64,000 nt of DNA from Mycolicibacter terrae (GCF_010727125.1 NZ_AP022564.1:3906001-3970000), one strand, 5' to 3'; shown: positions 11,401 through 19,808, numbered from the stretch's first letter. Numbers and translations: made by a program. The notes: generated from the letters alone by a model not told the origin.

Positions 11401-12017
11401 TCCCGGTGTGCATCGAGTTCCGGCTGATGGTCGAAGATCAGTACGTGGCGCAGCGAAGGGTTGTCCAACGCCGATTCCAGCGCTAGCTCCAGGTACGCGG
11501 CGCCCACCGCGACCACCCGCGGCTGCACCTCGGCGACGATCGACCTCAGCTGCGATGCAGAAGCGGTGTGCTGCAACGGCACCGACGCCAGGCCGAGATA
11601 AGCGCAGGCCAGGTCGATGGTCAGATAGTCCGCACTGGCGAAACCGATGGTGGCGACGAAATCGCCGGGCTGCAGGGGATGGCTGTGGTGGTGCCGCCAG
11701 TCGGCGGCGATCGCCCCCGCCCGCGCCCACAGCTGCCGATAGCTGATCGTCTCGAACCGGGGCAACAGCCGCGCTGTGGTGCGGCCCGTCGCAGAATCGG
11801 TCACCAGCTCACGGGCGCGCTCCCCGACGGCCGGGCGCTCCGCATAGCCGCCGGCCAATGTCTGCAACACCTCAGCGAGTCGCAAGCCAGGCCGGCGTGC
11901 CGCCGCGATGACGTCGGGGTCCGGTTGCGCTGCCTGGAATTGGGCGTCGGCGGCGTAGAGGTCGGCGACGCGACGGGCCAGTCGCTCGGTGCGGGAGGCG
12001 TTCGGTTCGGTGCTCAT
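8448..12017 (-). CDS. car: Carboxylic acid reductase (FadD9/CAR type)
   Basis: 1189 residues with the three CAR modules in order: an adenylation domain with P-loop LYTSGSTGTPKG (256-266), a carrier domain with phosphopantetheine Ser692 in LGGDSLSAL, and a reductase domain with TGANGYLG (788-795) and a later YxxxK (YANSK). CARs activate an acid with ATP, load it on the carrier arm and reduce it with NADPH to the aldehyde. I chose ATG 12017 because homologous sequence begins there; the frame extends upstream without similarity. It lies 12 bases after the thiolase stop, so the two are one transcript. Phosphopantetheinylation needs a transferase encoded elsewhere. Confidence 0.95.
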   Translation of the reverse strand: MSTEPNASRTERLARRVADLYAADAQFQAAQPDPDVIAAARRPGLRLAEVLQTLAGGYAERPAVGERARELVTDSATGRTTARLLPRFETISYRQLWARAGAIAADWRHHHSHPLQPGDFVATIGFASADYLTIDLACAYLGLASVPLQHTASASQLRSIVAEVQPRVVAVGAAYLELALESALDNPSLRHVLIFDHQPELDAHREALARARERIRGAGVPVVVETLDEVVQRGRALPPEPLYTAGTDERLAMILYTSGSTGTPKGAMHSERTLTKLWTATSTFLSSSETPVFNVNFMPLNHLGGRLPLVSSFIAGGTSYFVAEPDLSTLFDDWSLVRPTELPLVPRVIDMLYQRHRSAVAGSIAGGATSEAAEADAAAELREGLLGGRVLGGFVGTAPLAPEMAAFLDSALQVHLSDGYGLTEVGGVARDGAILRPPVLDYKLVDVPELGYFTTDRPHPRGELLIKSATATMGYFKRPDVTAEVFDDDGYYRTGDVMAEIAPDQLVYLDRSKNVLKLAQGEFVAVARLDAVFAAAPGVGQIFVYGNSERSYLLAVIVPTPQVREQFADDAGALKAVLRDSLRQTAKAAELQSYEVPVDFLIETAPFTAAAGLVSGVGKLLRPALTARYGRRLEQLYTDIELAQADELHALRNSATDQPVLDTVRRAAVAVLGSAGADVDPDAHFTDLGGDSLSALTFSELLHDVFGVDVPVGVIISPTSTLEQLASHVVAQQRGASTRPTSATVHGPDAATLRASEVTLEKFIDAVTLAEALTLPHVTGEPRTVLLTGANGYLGRFIALQWLERLSQTGGTLICIVRGSDDAAAWVRLEQMFDSGDVALRRRFRALAAEHLEVIAGDIGEPHLGLDTTTWNRLGRSVDLIVHAAALVNHVLPYEQLFGPNVVGTAEVIRLAMTTRITPITFLSTVAVAMTVDPAAFTEDGDIREINPVRAIGDGYASGYANSKWAGEVLLREAFDHCGLPVTVFRSDMILAHRRFTGQLNVPDAFTRLVFSLLVTGIAPGSFYETGTSGERPRAHYSGLPVDFVAEAIAVLGARGAGGFRSFDVMNPHDDGISLDTFVDWLGDAGHRIERIDDYDAWLGRFETVLRALPEKQRRHSVLALLDAYRKPQQPLRGAPAPTAAFRAAVQSAQVGDDDDIPQLSAELVEKYVADLNYLGVLPAGSSTIVETQ

Positions 12018-12028
12018 GACGGCCCCTG

Positions 12029-13216
12029 CTAGCCCAGGCGCTCGATGATGGTGGCGTTGGCCATGCCGCCGCCTTCGCACATCGTCTGCAGGCCGTAGCG
12101 TTTTCCGCTGTGCTGCAACGCGTTTACCAGGGTGGCCATCAGGCGTGCGCCGCTGGCGCCCAACGGATGCCCGATCGCGATGGCGCCGCCGTTGACATTG
12201 GTCTTCGCCAGATCCGCACCGGTTTCCTTCGCCCAGGCCAGCACCACCGGGGCGAACGCCTCATTGACCTCGAACAGGTCGATATCGGCCAGGGTCAACC
12301 CGGCACGCCGCAACACTTTCTCGGTGGCCGGTATCACGCCGGTGAGCATGTAGAGCGGATCGGACCCGACGACGGTGGTGGTGTGGATTCGCGCGAGGGG
12401 CCGCAGGCCCAGCTTCCGGGCGGCTTCGCCGCTGGTGATCAGCAGCGCTGCACTGCCGTCGGACAGCGGTGACGAGTTCCCGGCGGTGATCGACCAATTG
12501 ATCTGCGGGAAACGCGCTTCCACCGCTTCGTTGTAGAAGGCCGGGCGCAACGCCGCCAACGTCTCCACGGTGGTGCCGGGCCGGATGATCTCGTCGGTGG
12601 TCAGGCCGGCGATCGGGGCGAGCTCGTCGTCGAAGAGTCCTTCCTTGGTTGCCCGTGCCGCCTTCTCATGGCTGGCGGCGGAGAACTCGTCGAGCTCGGC
12701 CCGGGAGAAACCCCACCGGGCGGCGATCAACTCGGCGCTGATGCCCTGCGGTACCAGCCCTTCGGGGTAGCGGCGCGTCATGTCCTCGCCGAACGGGTTG
12801 CTGCCCGGTAGCACCGAGCTGCCCATCGGGACACGGCTCATCGACTCCACTCCGGCCGCGATGACGATGTCATAGGCGCCGGCCAGCACGCCCTGGGCCG
12901 CGAAGCTGATCGCCTGCTGACTGCTGCCGCATTGCCGGTCGATGGTGGTGCCGGGAACCGATTCGGGAAATCCCGCACCCAACAAAGCGTTGCGGGCGAT
13001 GTTGACGGCCTGATCGCCCACCTGGGTGACGGCGCCGGCGATCACGTCGTCGATCTGACCCGGATCGACGCCGGTGCGCCGCACCAGTTCCCGCAGGCTG
13101 TGCGCCAGCAGGTCGGCGGGCAGGACACCGTGCAGAGCGCCACCCGGCTTGCCCTTGCCGATCGGGGTGCGTACGGCGCCGACGATGACGGCGTCGCGGC
13201 CGTGGTATCCGGTCAT
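12029..13216 (-). CDS. Acetyl-CoA acyltransferase (thiolase)
   Basis: 395 residues. All three thiolase active-site elements are present: Cys96 in DRQCGSSQQ, His350 in IAIGHPLGASG and Cys380 in MCEGGGMA. The family condenses or cleaves acyl-CoA, usually in beta-oxidation. It is the first gene of the five-gene minus-strand operon and faces a divergent HxlR-type regulator across a palindromic intergenic region. A thiolase feeding a carboxylic acid reductase suggests chain shortening or elongation before reduction, which is inference. Confidence 0.93.
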   Translation of the reverse strand: MTGYHGRDAVIVGAVRTPIGKGKPGGALHGVLPADLLAHSLRELVRRTGVDPGQIDDVIAGAVTQVGDQAVNIARNALLGAGFPESVPGTTIDRQCGSSQQAISFAAQGVLAGAYDIVIAAGVESMSRVPMGSSVLPGSNPFGEDMTRRYPEGLVPQGISAELIAARWGFSRAELDEFSAASHEKAARATKEGLFDDELAPIAGLTTDEIIRPGTTVETLAALRPAFYNEAVEARFPQINWSITAGNSSPLSDGSAALLITSGEAARKLGLRPLARIHTTTVVGSDPLYMLTGVIPATEKVLRRAGLTLADIDLFEVNEAFAPVVLAWAKETGADLAKTNVNGGAIAIGHPLGASGARLMATLVNALQHSGKRYGLQTMCEGGGMANATIIERLG

Positions 13217-13249
13217 CGCGAACTCTCCTGCCCTCTGAGTATGGTCGTC

Positions 13250-13276
13250 TATACCCAGGTATACACCCTGGGTATA
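13250..13276. promoter_or_regulatory. Palindromic operator between thiolase operon and HxlR gene
   Basis: Perfect inverted repeat TATACCCAGG (13250-13259) and CCTGGGTATA (13267-13276) with a 7-base spacer; GTATAC at 13259-13264 is itself palindromic. It occupies the divergent intergenic space, 34 bases from the thiolase start and 31 bases from the regulator start, as expected for an HxlR-type operator controlling both directions. Confidence 0.7.
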
Positions 13277-13307
13277 GTAGAGTCAACTCAGGAGTGAGGT
13301 GATCGAG

Positions 13308-13787
13308 ATGACTTTTCTGCAGGGGTCGCTCGCCGACCGGGATTCCTGGTCGGCGATCGGGCAGTGTCCGGTCGAAAAGACCATGGCGGTCGTCGGAACC
13401 AAGTCCGCAATGCTGGTCATGCGGGAGGCCTACTACGGCACCACCCGCTTCGACGACTTCGCCCAGCGGGTGGGCATCACCAAAGCGGCGACCGCAACGC
13501 GGCTGGCGGAGCTCGTCGACCTCGGATTACTGGCCCGGCGGCCCTACCGGGAGCCGGGCCAGCGCAGCCGCGACGAATACGTCCTGACCGACGCCGGGAT
13601 CGATTTCATGCCGGTGGTCTGGGCGATGTTCCAGTGGGGGCAACGCCACCTGCCCAACCGCGGACGGATCGGCCTGACCCATCTGGGCTGTGGTGCCGAC
13701 GTGTCGGTCGAGATCCGCTGCGCCGAAGACCACCGGGTCGAGCCCGGTGAGCTGGGTGCACGGTTGGTCAAGCCGAGAACCGCCTGA
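13308..13787 (+). CDS. HxlR-family transcriptional regulator
   Basis: 159 residues from ATG 13308, which has GAGGTG as ribosome site; the GTG at 13299 overlaps that site and is less likely. The pattern WSAIGQCPVEKTMAVVGTK...ILVMREA-like, followed by FDDFAQRVGITKAATATRL and LGLLARRPY, is the HxlR (MarR-like winged helix) signature. Members often sense aldehydes or redox-active compounds through cysteines; Cys residues occur in GQCP and in the C-terminal HLGCG/RCAED region. It is divergent from the thiolase-CAR-nitrilase operon. Its 3' end overlaps the convergent P450 gene by 20 bases. Confidence 0.88.
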   Translation: MTFLQGSLADRDSWSAIGQCPVEKTMAVVGTKSAMLVMREAYYGTTRFDDFAQRVGITKAATATRLAELVDLGLLARRPYREPGQRSRDEYVLTDAGIDFMPVVWAMFQWGQRHLPNRGRIGLTHLGCGADVSVEIRCAEDHRVEPGELGARLVKPRTA

Positions 13788-15081
13788 CCGGATTCGCCGG
13801 GGCGCCCATCGTCGCCGGTATGCACCGGAAACCGTGCAAGGTGGCCAACTCGCGCGGTGTCGGAGGCCCGGCCAGCTGCAGGTCGGGGAAGCGCTCGAAC
13901 AGTGCTCGCAGGGCGATGGTGGCTTCCATGCGAGCCAGGTTGGCCCCGAGGCAGGCGTGGACACCGCTGCTGAAGGACAGATGTTCGTGCGCGTTGGCTC
14001 TGGTGATGTCGAACCTGTCGGGCTCATCGAACACCCCGGGGTCGTGGTTGGCGCCGCCCAGCAGCAGCGCGACCGTTTCGCCTGCGGTCAGGCGATGCCC
14101 GCCGATCTCCAAGTCGCAGAGCGGGTTGCGCGACGTCATCTGCACCGGGCTGTCGAAGCGCAAGACTTCCTCGACCGCACCCGGCCACAACTCTGGATCC
14201 TCGCGCAGCATCGCCAGTTGCTCTCGGTGACGCAGCAACAGCACGATGGCGTTGCCGATCAGGTTGACGGTGGTCTCGAACCCCGCGCCGATGACCAGCA
14301 GCGCCGTCACACCCAGTTCGCGTCGATCAAGGTCCCCGTCGCGGATCAGCTGGCTGAAGATGTCGTCGCCGGGTTCGTTGCGCAACCGTTCGACGTGGTC
14401 GCCGAAGTCGCGGTCGCCTTCGCGCAGTGATTGCATCGCGCACCGAAATATCTTCCAGGACAATCCGATATCGAGCAGCGGTGCGGCGAGGTCGCCCCGG
14501 TCCAGCAGCCGTGGCCGCATCTCCTCGGGTACTCCGAGAATCTCGGCGATGATCAACGCCGGCAATGGCCCGGCGAAATCGGCGATCAGGTCCGGATCCG
14601 ATGCACCCTCGAGGCGGTCCAGCAGCTCATCGGTGATCTCGACGATCCGGGTACGCAGTTTCTCGATGGCGCGCGGCGTGAAGGCGCGCACCACGGCTCG
14701 CCGGTAGCGCGTGTGATCGGGTGGATCGACCATCAGCATCGACGGCGGCTCGGCCGGATTCGGCAGTTGCGGATCGGTTCGGTCGAGCACCCAGCGCACC
14801 GCCTTGGACAGTCTCATGTTGGTGGGGTTGCTCACTCCGAACCTGTCGTCGCGCAAGATCGTTCGGCACAACTCATGATCGGCACTCACCGAGGCCCACG
14901 ACGTACGAACCAGGCTTCCCTCGGCGCGAATCTGTTCGATCAGCGGTTCGGGTGCACCACCGCGCACGGGACCGAGCAGTAGACGCGCCATGGGCTCTGA
15001 GCGCCGGGCCTGCACCGCCAGGAACGCCCGCGGAAGCCCGTGCAGCACCGCCCACCGAACCCATAGACCCGATCGCATCAC
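13768..15081 (-). CDS. Cytochrome P450
   Basis: 437 residues with the P450 landmarks: I-helix AGFETT, K-helix EEVLRF (ExxR) and heme loop FSSGVHACLGANLAR with ligand Cys377. It is a soluble bacterial class I enzyme that needs ferredoxin and reductase partners. The N terminus (SGLWVRWAVLHGLPRAFLA) resembles mycobacterial CYP140 proteins, but the subfamily is a guess. It follows an FAD monooxygenase gene on the same strand by 53 bases, so the two oxygenases may act on one pathway. Confidence 0.93.
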   Translation of the reverse strand: MMRSGLWVRWAVLHGLPRAFLAVQARRSEPMARLLLGPVRGGAPEPLIEQIRAEGSLVRTSWASVSADHELCRTILRDDRFGVSNPTNMRLSKAVRWVLDRTDPQLPNPAEPPSMLMVDPPDHTRYRRAVVRAFTPRAIEKLRTRIVEITDELLDRLEGASDPDLIADFAGPLPALIIAEILGVPEEMRPRLLDRGDLAAPLLDIGLSWKIFRCAMQSLREGDRDFGDHVERLRNEPGDDIFSQLIRDGDLDRRELGVTALLVIGAGFETTVNLIGNAIVLLLRHREQLAMLREDPELWPGAVEEVLRFDSPVQMTSRNPLCDLEIGGHRLTAGETVALLLGGANHDPGVFDEPDRFDITRANAHEHLSFSSGVHACLGANLARMEATIALRALFERFPDLQLAGPPTPRELATLHGFRCIPATMGAPANPVRRFSA

Positions 15082-15133
15082 CGACCTCCCGTCAAATCTC
15101 GAACTCCGTCATGTCGCCCAGGGCAGACGGCAC

Positions 15134-16291
15134 TCATCGGCCGCCGGTGGGCAGCACAAACGCCGACCGCGCAGCGATCGCTGCCATGTGCCTCATCAGC
15201 AGTGCTTCCGGGATCAGCGCGGTGACGCGGCTGACGGCGGCGCTGAGGAAATCGGGTCGCACATTGACCGCCTTCCCGAGCCACGCCGACTCCCGCACCA
15301 GCGACGCCACTCGCGGACGACGAAAGGCGGCGAACCGGGAGAAAGCGGCAAACAGGTCGGGCTCCCGCGCGACGAACGCGGACAGGATTGCGGCATCCTC
15401 CAGCCCCTGGCAGCCGCCCTGGCCGAGATGCGGGCGCATCGGATGGGCCGCGTCGCCCACCACCACCGTCGGTCCGCGCGCCCAGAGCCGGGCCGAACTG
15501 CGATCGTAGAGATCATCGCGTAACACATCAGTGGCCGCGGTCGCGGCAAGAATGCTCGGCATGGGCTCGGCCCAAGGGGCGAACTTGGCCCGAAGGTAGG
15601 CCAACTCCCCTTCGGGCGCCCGTTGCCCCTCGGGCACCCGCTCGGTGGCGAACCAGTACGTCAGATCCGGGCCCATCGGGACATGGCCGGCCTCCACCCC
15701 GGGACCCAGCGTCTCCCCCGCCAGGTCCGGGTCCAGCGCGTAGGCGGCGATGCCGCGCCACGCGGTATAGCCGACGTAACGCTGGCTCAGCGGGCCGTTG
15801 AGGTGGCGGGCCACCATCGAATGCGTGCCGTCGGCGCCGACGAGCGCATCGAAAGTACGTACCGAGGCATCCGAGAGTTGCAGCTGCACAATGTCACCGG
15901 TAATCGTCACGTCGGCGGCGGTGAGCCCGTATTCGACGGCGCCCGCCGGCAACGCGTCGGTGAGGATGTCGCGCAGTACGGAGCGCTGCACCACCACGAG
16001 CGGCTCGCCGAGCGCTTTGACCATTCGTTCGGTCGCGGGGCGGCGCAGCCACGACCCGTCGTGCCAGCGCGCCGCGCCGGCTGTGATGCGGCCGCCCGCC
16101 GCGCGGACTGCATCGCCCAGATCGAGATGGTCCAGGGCCGCCAGCGCATTGGGCCAGATGCTGATCCCAGCACCCGACGAGGTGTCGGTCCGCTGTTCGA
16201 TGACGGTGACATCATGACCGCGCCGCTGCAGCCCGATCGCGGTCGCCAGCCCGGCGATACCGGCTCCCACGACAGCGATCCGCTTGCTCAT
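15134..16291 (-). CDS. FAD-dependent aromatic-type monooxygenase
   Basis: 385 residues from the ATG at 16291. The N terminus has the FAD dinucleotide motif AVVGAGIAGLATAIGLQRRG. The second FAD motif is VVVGDAAHPMRPHLGQGG, and LVGADGTHSMVA is the conserved DG segment of class A flavoprotein hydroxylases. These use NAD(P)H and O2 to hydroxylate small, often aromatic, substrates. A short open frame (16288-16635) overlaps its start by 4 bases; the P450 gene follows downstream. Confidence 0.9.
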   Translation of the reverse strand: MSKRIAVVGAGIAGLATAIGLQRRGHDVTVIEQRTDTSSGAGISIWPNALAALDHLDLGDAVRAAGGRITAGAARWHDGSWLRRPATERMVKALGEPLVVVQRSVLRDILTDALPAGAVEYGLTAADVTITGDIVQLQLSDASVRTFDALVGADGTHSMVARHLNGPLSQRYVGYTAWRGIAAYALDPDLAGETLGPGVEAGHVPMGPDLTYWFATERVPEGQRAPEGELAYLRAKFAPWAEPMPSILAATAATDVLRDDLYDRSSARLWARGPTVVVGDAAHPMRPHLGQGGCQGLEDAAILSAFVAREPDLFAAFSRFAAFRRPRVASLVRESAWLGKAVNVRPDFLSAAVSRVTALIPEALLMRHMAAIAARSAFVLPTGGR

Positions 16292-16635
16292 GCGTCTGAA
16301 CCGCCGGCGGCCCGGGACAGCCAGGCGTCCTGAATCACTTCGGCGAGTTCGGTCCTGGTGACGCGCGGTCTCGACACGGGGATGCCGTGCACGCCGTCGA
16401 CTTGCGCTGACCGCCTGGCCATAACCGCAACCGTATACGTTCCGCATCGCCACGTCGCGGGAAAGTTCCGCTGCTGCAGCGGCTTCCACCGCGACCGATT
16501 CAGCATGGGATCCGGCAGCGACTCGTTCTCCGCCGTTGGCGTCAAATCCCGAACACCGATCCGGTTTATTCGAAGGACCAGCGCCGGGGGCTTGCTCGGG
16601 TTCTTCGCGTTCGAGAGCACCCTCGACCACGTCAC
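16288..16635 (-). CDS. Short unrecognised ORF upstream of FAD monooxygenase
   Basis: 115 codons ending in an ATGA overlap with the monooxygenase start; an internal ATG at 16422 would give only 44 residues. The C-terminal stretch VTRTELAEVIQDAWLSRA looks protein-like, but I recognise no family and the N-terminal half looks unlike a real protein. It may be a remnant of a larger gene or a leader. It is the only candidate in the 436-base space between the monooxygenase and permease genes, where I see no other feature. Confidence 0.25.
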   Translation of the reverse strand: MTWSRVLSNAKNPSKPPALVLRINRIGVRDLTPTAENESLPDPMLNRSRWKPLQQRNFPATWRCGTYTVAVMARRSAQVDGVHGIPVSRPRVTRTELAEVIQDAWLSRAAGGSDA

Positions 16636-16726
16636 CAGCTGGTTCAGCTCGCTGTAGCGAGAAGGCGGGGCCGAGCGCGGCGAGATTTGAATCTGGCCGA
16701 CAGCCTCGGTGCGTTACCCTGCACCG

Positions 16727-18208
16727 ATGTCCCACGCCCCCGATCCTCACCCGGCCTCTCCGGCCGTGTTGGCCCGTGAAGACGAGGGCTATCACAAGGA
16801 TCTTCACCCTCGTCAGGTGCAGATGATCGCCATCGGCGGAGCGATCGGCACCGGGCTGTTCCTGGGGGCGGGCCGGCGCCTGCACGAGGCCGGCCCCAGC
16901 CTGTTCCTGGTCTACGGGATCTGCGGCATCTTCGTCTTCTTCATCCTGCGGGCGCTCGGCGAACTGGTGGTGCACCGCCCCACCTCGGGGTCGTTCGTGT
17001 CGTATGCCCGCGAATTCTTCGGGGAGAAAACGGCATTCGTCGCCGGGTGGCTGTACTTCGTGAACTGGTCGATGACCGGCATCGTCGACACCACCGCGAT
17101 CGCGACGTACTTCCACTACTGGGGCGTGTTCCACGTCTTTCCCCAGTGGGTGCTGGCACTGGTCGCGCTGGTGGCGGTGGTGTCGATGAACCTGATCTCG
17201 GTGAAGCTCTTCGGCGAGCTGGAGTTCTGGGCCGCGCTGATCAAGGTGGTGGCCCTGATGACGTTCCTGGTCGTCGGGACCGTCTTTTTGGGCGGGCGCT
17301 TTCCGGTCGAAGGCCAGGCCACCGGCCTGCACCTGTGGGTCGACAACGGCGGGTTCCTCCCGACGGGGCTACTGCCGGTGGTGCTGGTCACCTCGGGTGT
17401 GGTGTTCTCCTACGCCGCCGTCGAGTTGGTCGGCACCGCGGCCGGCGAGACCGCCGACCCCGAAAGGATCATGCCGCGGGCGATCAATTCGGTGGTCGCC
17501 CGGATCGCGATCTTCTACGTCGGCTCGGTGGTGCTGTTGGCACTCCTGCTGCCCTACACCACCTACAAACATGGTGAGAGCCCGTTCGTCACATTCTTCG
17601 CCAAGATCGGGTTCACCGGCGCAGGCGGCCTGATGAACCTGGTGGTGCTCACCGCCGCGTTTTCCAGCCTCAACGCCGGCCTGTACTCCACCGGGCGGAT
17701 TCTGCGTTCGATGGCGGTCAATGGCAGCGGGCCGAAGTTCACCGCACCGTTGTCCAGCAACGGGGTGCCCTACGGCGGAATCCTGCTGACCGGCATGATC
17801 GGCCTGCTCGGGGTGGCACTGAACGCCGTCGTACCGGAGCATGCCTTCGAAATCGTGCTCAATATCGCGGCTTTGGGCGTGGTAACGGCGTGGGCGACGA
17901 TTGTGGCCTGCCAGCTGCGGTTTCACCGGCTGACCAAGTCCGGAACCCTGCAACGGCCGACATTTCGCATGCCGCTGGCCCCCTACAGCGGCTACGCCAC
18001 ACTGGCCTTCCTGGCCGCGGTGCTGGTGCTGATGCTGTTCGACCCCGAGTACGGCATCTGGATTCGCACCGCGGTGCTCGTCGGTGCACCGGCGCTGGTG
18101 CTTGGCTGGTATCTGGTCCGCGGGCGGGTGACGGCCGCGGCCGCACCACCGTCGGCCGCCCCCGAGCAACCACCTGCGGTGACCACGCAGGCCGAAACGG
18201 ACGAGTAG
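16727..18208 (+). CDS. ansP: Amino acid permease, L-asparagine type
   Basis: 493 residues from ATG 16727 (a GTG 18 bases upstream is possible). It begins EGYHKDLHPRQVQMIAIGGAIGTGLFLGAG, the APC-superfamily helix 1, and has about 12 membrane helices. TSGVVFSYAAVELVGTAAGE is the conserved helix 6 region. The overall wording matches the M. tuberculosis AnsP proteins closely, including ALGELVVHRP and SFVSYAREFFGE. Predicted proton-coupled uptake of asparagine or a related amino acid at the inner membrane. A Pro/Ala-rich cytoplasmic tail ends the protein. Confidence 0.9.
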   Translation: MSHAPDPHPASPAVLAREDEGYHKDLHPRQVQMIAIGGAIGTGLFLGAGRRLHEAGPSLFLVYGICGIFVFFILRALGELVVHRPTSGSFVSYAREFFGEKTAFVAGWLYFVNWSMTGIVDTTAIATYFHYWGVFHVFPQWVLALVALVAVVSMNLISVKLFGELEFWAALIKVVALMTFLVVGTVFLGGRFPVEGQATGLHLWVDNGGFLPTGLLPVVLVTSGVVFSYAAVELVGTAAGETADPERIMPRAINSVVARIAIFYVGSVVLLALLLPYTTYKHGESPFVTFFAKIGFTGAGGLMNLVVLTAAFSSLNAGLYSTGRILRSMAVNGSGPKFTAPLSSNGVPYGGILLTGMIGLLGVALNAVVPEHAFEIVLNIAALGVVTAWATIVACQLRFHRLTKSGTLQRPTFRMPLAPYSGYATLAFLAAVLVLMLFDPEYGIWIRTAVLVGAPALVLGWYLVRGRVTAAAAPPSAAPEQPPAVTTQAETDE

Positions 18209-18222
18209 GAGGCCGGAAACGC

Positions 18223-18405
18223 ATGTCCCCCAACCGATATGCAGCGAAACCTCCGCTGTATGGAATGGCCCTGGTCTTCTGCGCCATCGCGATCGTGGCC
18301 ATCACCGCCTATCTGCACGTCGGCTGGTGGTCGGTGCTCGGCTACGGCCTCGCCGCGGTCACGGCGGTGGCCGGGGGCGTGTTGGCGTTCCGGGATTTCT
18401 CGTAA
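18223..18405 (+). CDS. Small membrane protein, unknown
   Basis: 60 residues with two predicted membrane helices (about residues 14-34 and 36-54, the second ending in FRDFS). It begins 14 bases after the permease stop, with AGGAGG (18207-18212) about 10 bases before the ATG, so it is likely co-transcribed. No family recognised. Confidence 0.65.
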   Translation: MSPNRYAAKPPLYGMALVFCAIAIVAITAYLHVGWWSVLGYGLAAVTAVAGGVLAFRDFS

Positions 18406-18511
18406 CCCCCACTGCTTCGCCCGCGAGTCACTACAGCCACTCGCGTCACAGAATGCGTAGGCTGGACGGCAATCTATGTCGGCGGGGGCGTGCGTGCGGG
18501 AACCGGATCAG

Positions 18512-19069
18512 GTGAGAACGAGAGCAATCGGCGCACAACTGACGCTGGCGGTCGCGCTGCTGTTGACCGGCTGCAGTTCCACCGTCGACGGCAACCCGAC
18601 CGCGGCGCCCGGCGGGGGCGGGCCGGCGGAGCCGTCGTTCCGGACACCCCGACCCACCACGGCGCCGCCGAGAACCCCGGCTCCCTCCACGCCGCCCCCG
18701 TCGAGCAATCCGCATGAGCCGGGTGGCGCCGTTTCCCTGCCGCCCGACGAGAACGGCTACGTCTTCATCGAGACGAAGTCGGGCAGGACCCGCTGCCAGA
18801 TCTCGACTCGGCAGGTGGACTGCGAGGCTCAGTTCACCAACACCCCGCTCAAGGGCGGCGAGCACGCCAACGGCGTCAGCGTCAGTTCTGACGGCACCGT
18901 GCAGTGGGTGCTGGGCAACCTGGGCGACATCCCGGTCGTCACCATCGACTACCTGACCTACCAGGCTCAGGGCTGGAAGATCAAAGCCGATATCGACGGC
19001 ACCCGATTCACCAATGAACGCACCGGCCACGGCATGTTCGTCAGCATCGACAACGTCGAAACGTTCTGA
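18512..19069 (+). CDS. Putative lipoprotein
   Basis: From the GTG at 18512 the protein starts with an Arg-containing n-region, a hydrophobic stretch and the lipobox LLTGC, predicting lipidation and surface anchoring. An upstream ATG at 18476 gives 12 more residues and an unusually long n-region. After the Cys comes a Pro/Thr-rich linker of about 50 residues, then a globular C-terminal domain of about 120 residues with two Cys (TRCQIS, VDCEAQ) that could form a disulfide. No enzymatic motif seen. Confidence 0.8.
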   Translation: MRTRAIGAQLTLAVALLLTGCSSTVDGNPTAAPGGGGPAEPSFRTPRPTTAPPRTPAPSTPPPSSNPHEPGGAVSLPPDENGYVFIETKSGRTRCQISTRQVDCEAQFTNTPLKGGEHANGVSVSSDGTVQWVLGNLGDIPVVTIDYLTYQAQGWKIKADIDGTRFTNERTGHGMFVSIDNVETF

Positions 19070-19116
19070 CCTCTGGCACCGTTCGCCGGCCACCGCTTTC
19101 GATTACGATCGCTGGA

Positions 19117-19779
19117 ATGGCGCGCTTCGGATCTTCAGACGGCTCCGGCAAACCCGGCGACGACCCAACCCGATCCACCCAGTACACCCAACGCGGACCT
19201 CAGCCGCCCGGGCCGCAGCCGGCTCCGTTCGGCCCCCCGGGCCCGGGGTACAATCCCGGCGATCCGGGCTACCACCCCGGCAACGCGCCGACCCAGTACA
19301 ACCCCGTCCACAACCCGTTCGAACAGCAGATTCCGGGTGAGGCGGACACCACGGACTTCGCCGGAGTGCCCCCCACCCCCTGGTTTCGCCGGCGGTCGGT
19401 GCTGACCGCGTGGTTCGGACTCATTGCGGTGATGCTCGGGCTGGTGATCTGGGGCATCGTCCAGCTGACCAGCCGCGGGCCCGGGGGCGGGAGCACCGCG
19501 CCGCAGACCAGCTCGTCGAGCTCCACCAGCACGACGACCAGCAGCAGCGCCACCACCAGCAGCTCCACCTCGGAGAGCCCCTCGAGCACATCGGCCCCGC
19601 CGGCGGCCCCGCCCGGACAGGCGCCACCGCAACAGCCGGCGCCCCGGCAGCCGCCGGTGCCCAGTGAGTCGCACCGTCACCTTCCGCGCCTGCCGTCGCT
19701 GCCGTCGGTGATCACCATTCCGCCGATCCCCAAGGTTCCGGAGCTGCCGACGGTGATCACCATCCCGCCACGCCGGTAG
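19117..19779 (+). CDS. Pro/Gly-rich single-pass membrane protein
   Basis: 220 residues: a low-complexity cytoplasmic N terminus rich in Pro and Gln, PPTPWFRRRS, one membrane helix (about residues 105-128) and an extracellular Ser/Thr/Pro-rich tail ending in VITIPPRR. The layout repeats in the genes at 20274-20870 and 41025-41768, including PTPW before the helix in the first two and an I-T/V-I-P-rich C terminus. No known domain; probably an envelope-facing structural or regulatory protein. Confidence 0.75.
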   Translation: MARFGSSDGSGKPGDDPTRSTQYTQRGPQPPGPQPAPFGPPGPGYNPGDPGYHPGNAPTQYNPVHNPFEQQIPGEADTTDFAGVPPTPWFRRRSVLTAWFGLIAVMLGLVIWGIVQLTSRGPGGGSTAPQTSSSSSTSTTTSSSATTSSSTSESPSSTSAPPAAPPGQAPPQQPAPRQPPVPSESHRHLPRLPSLPSVITIPPIPKVPELPTVITIPPRR

Positions 19780-19808
19780 GCGGAGCACCGGCCCAGTACT
19801 CTCGCCGC

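Noticed and set aside
15134..17332. 732-residue monooxygenase
   Set aside because: The part upstream of ATG 16291 is antisense to the permease gene and has no protein features; the FAD motif starts right after 16291.
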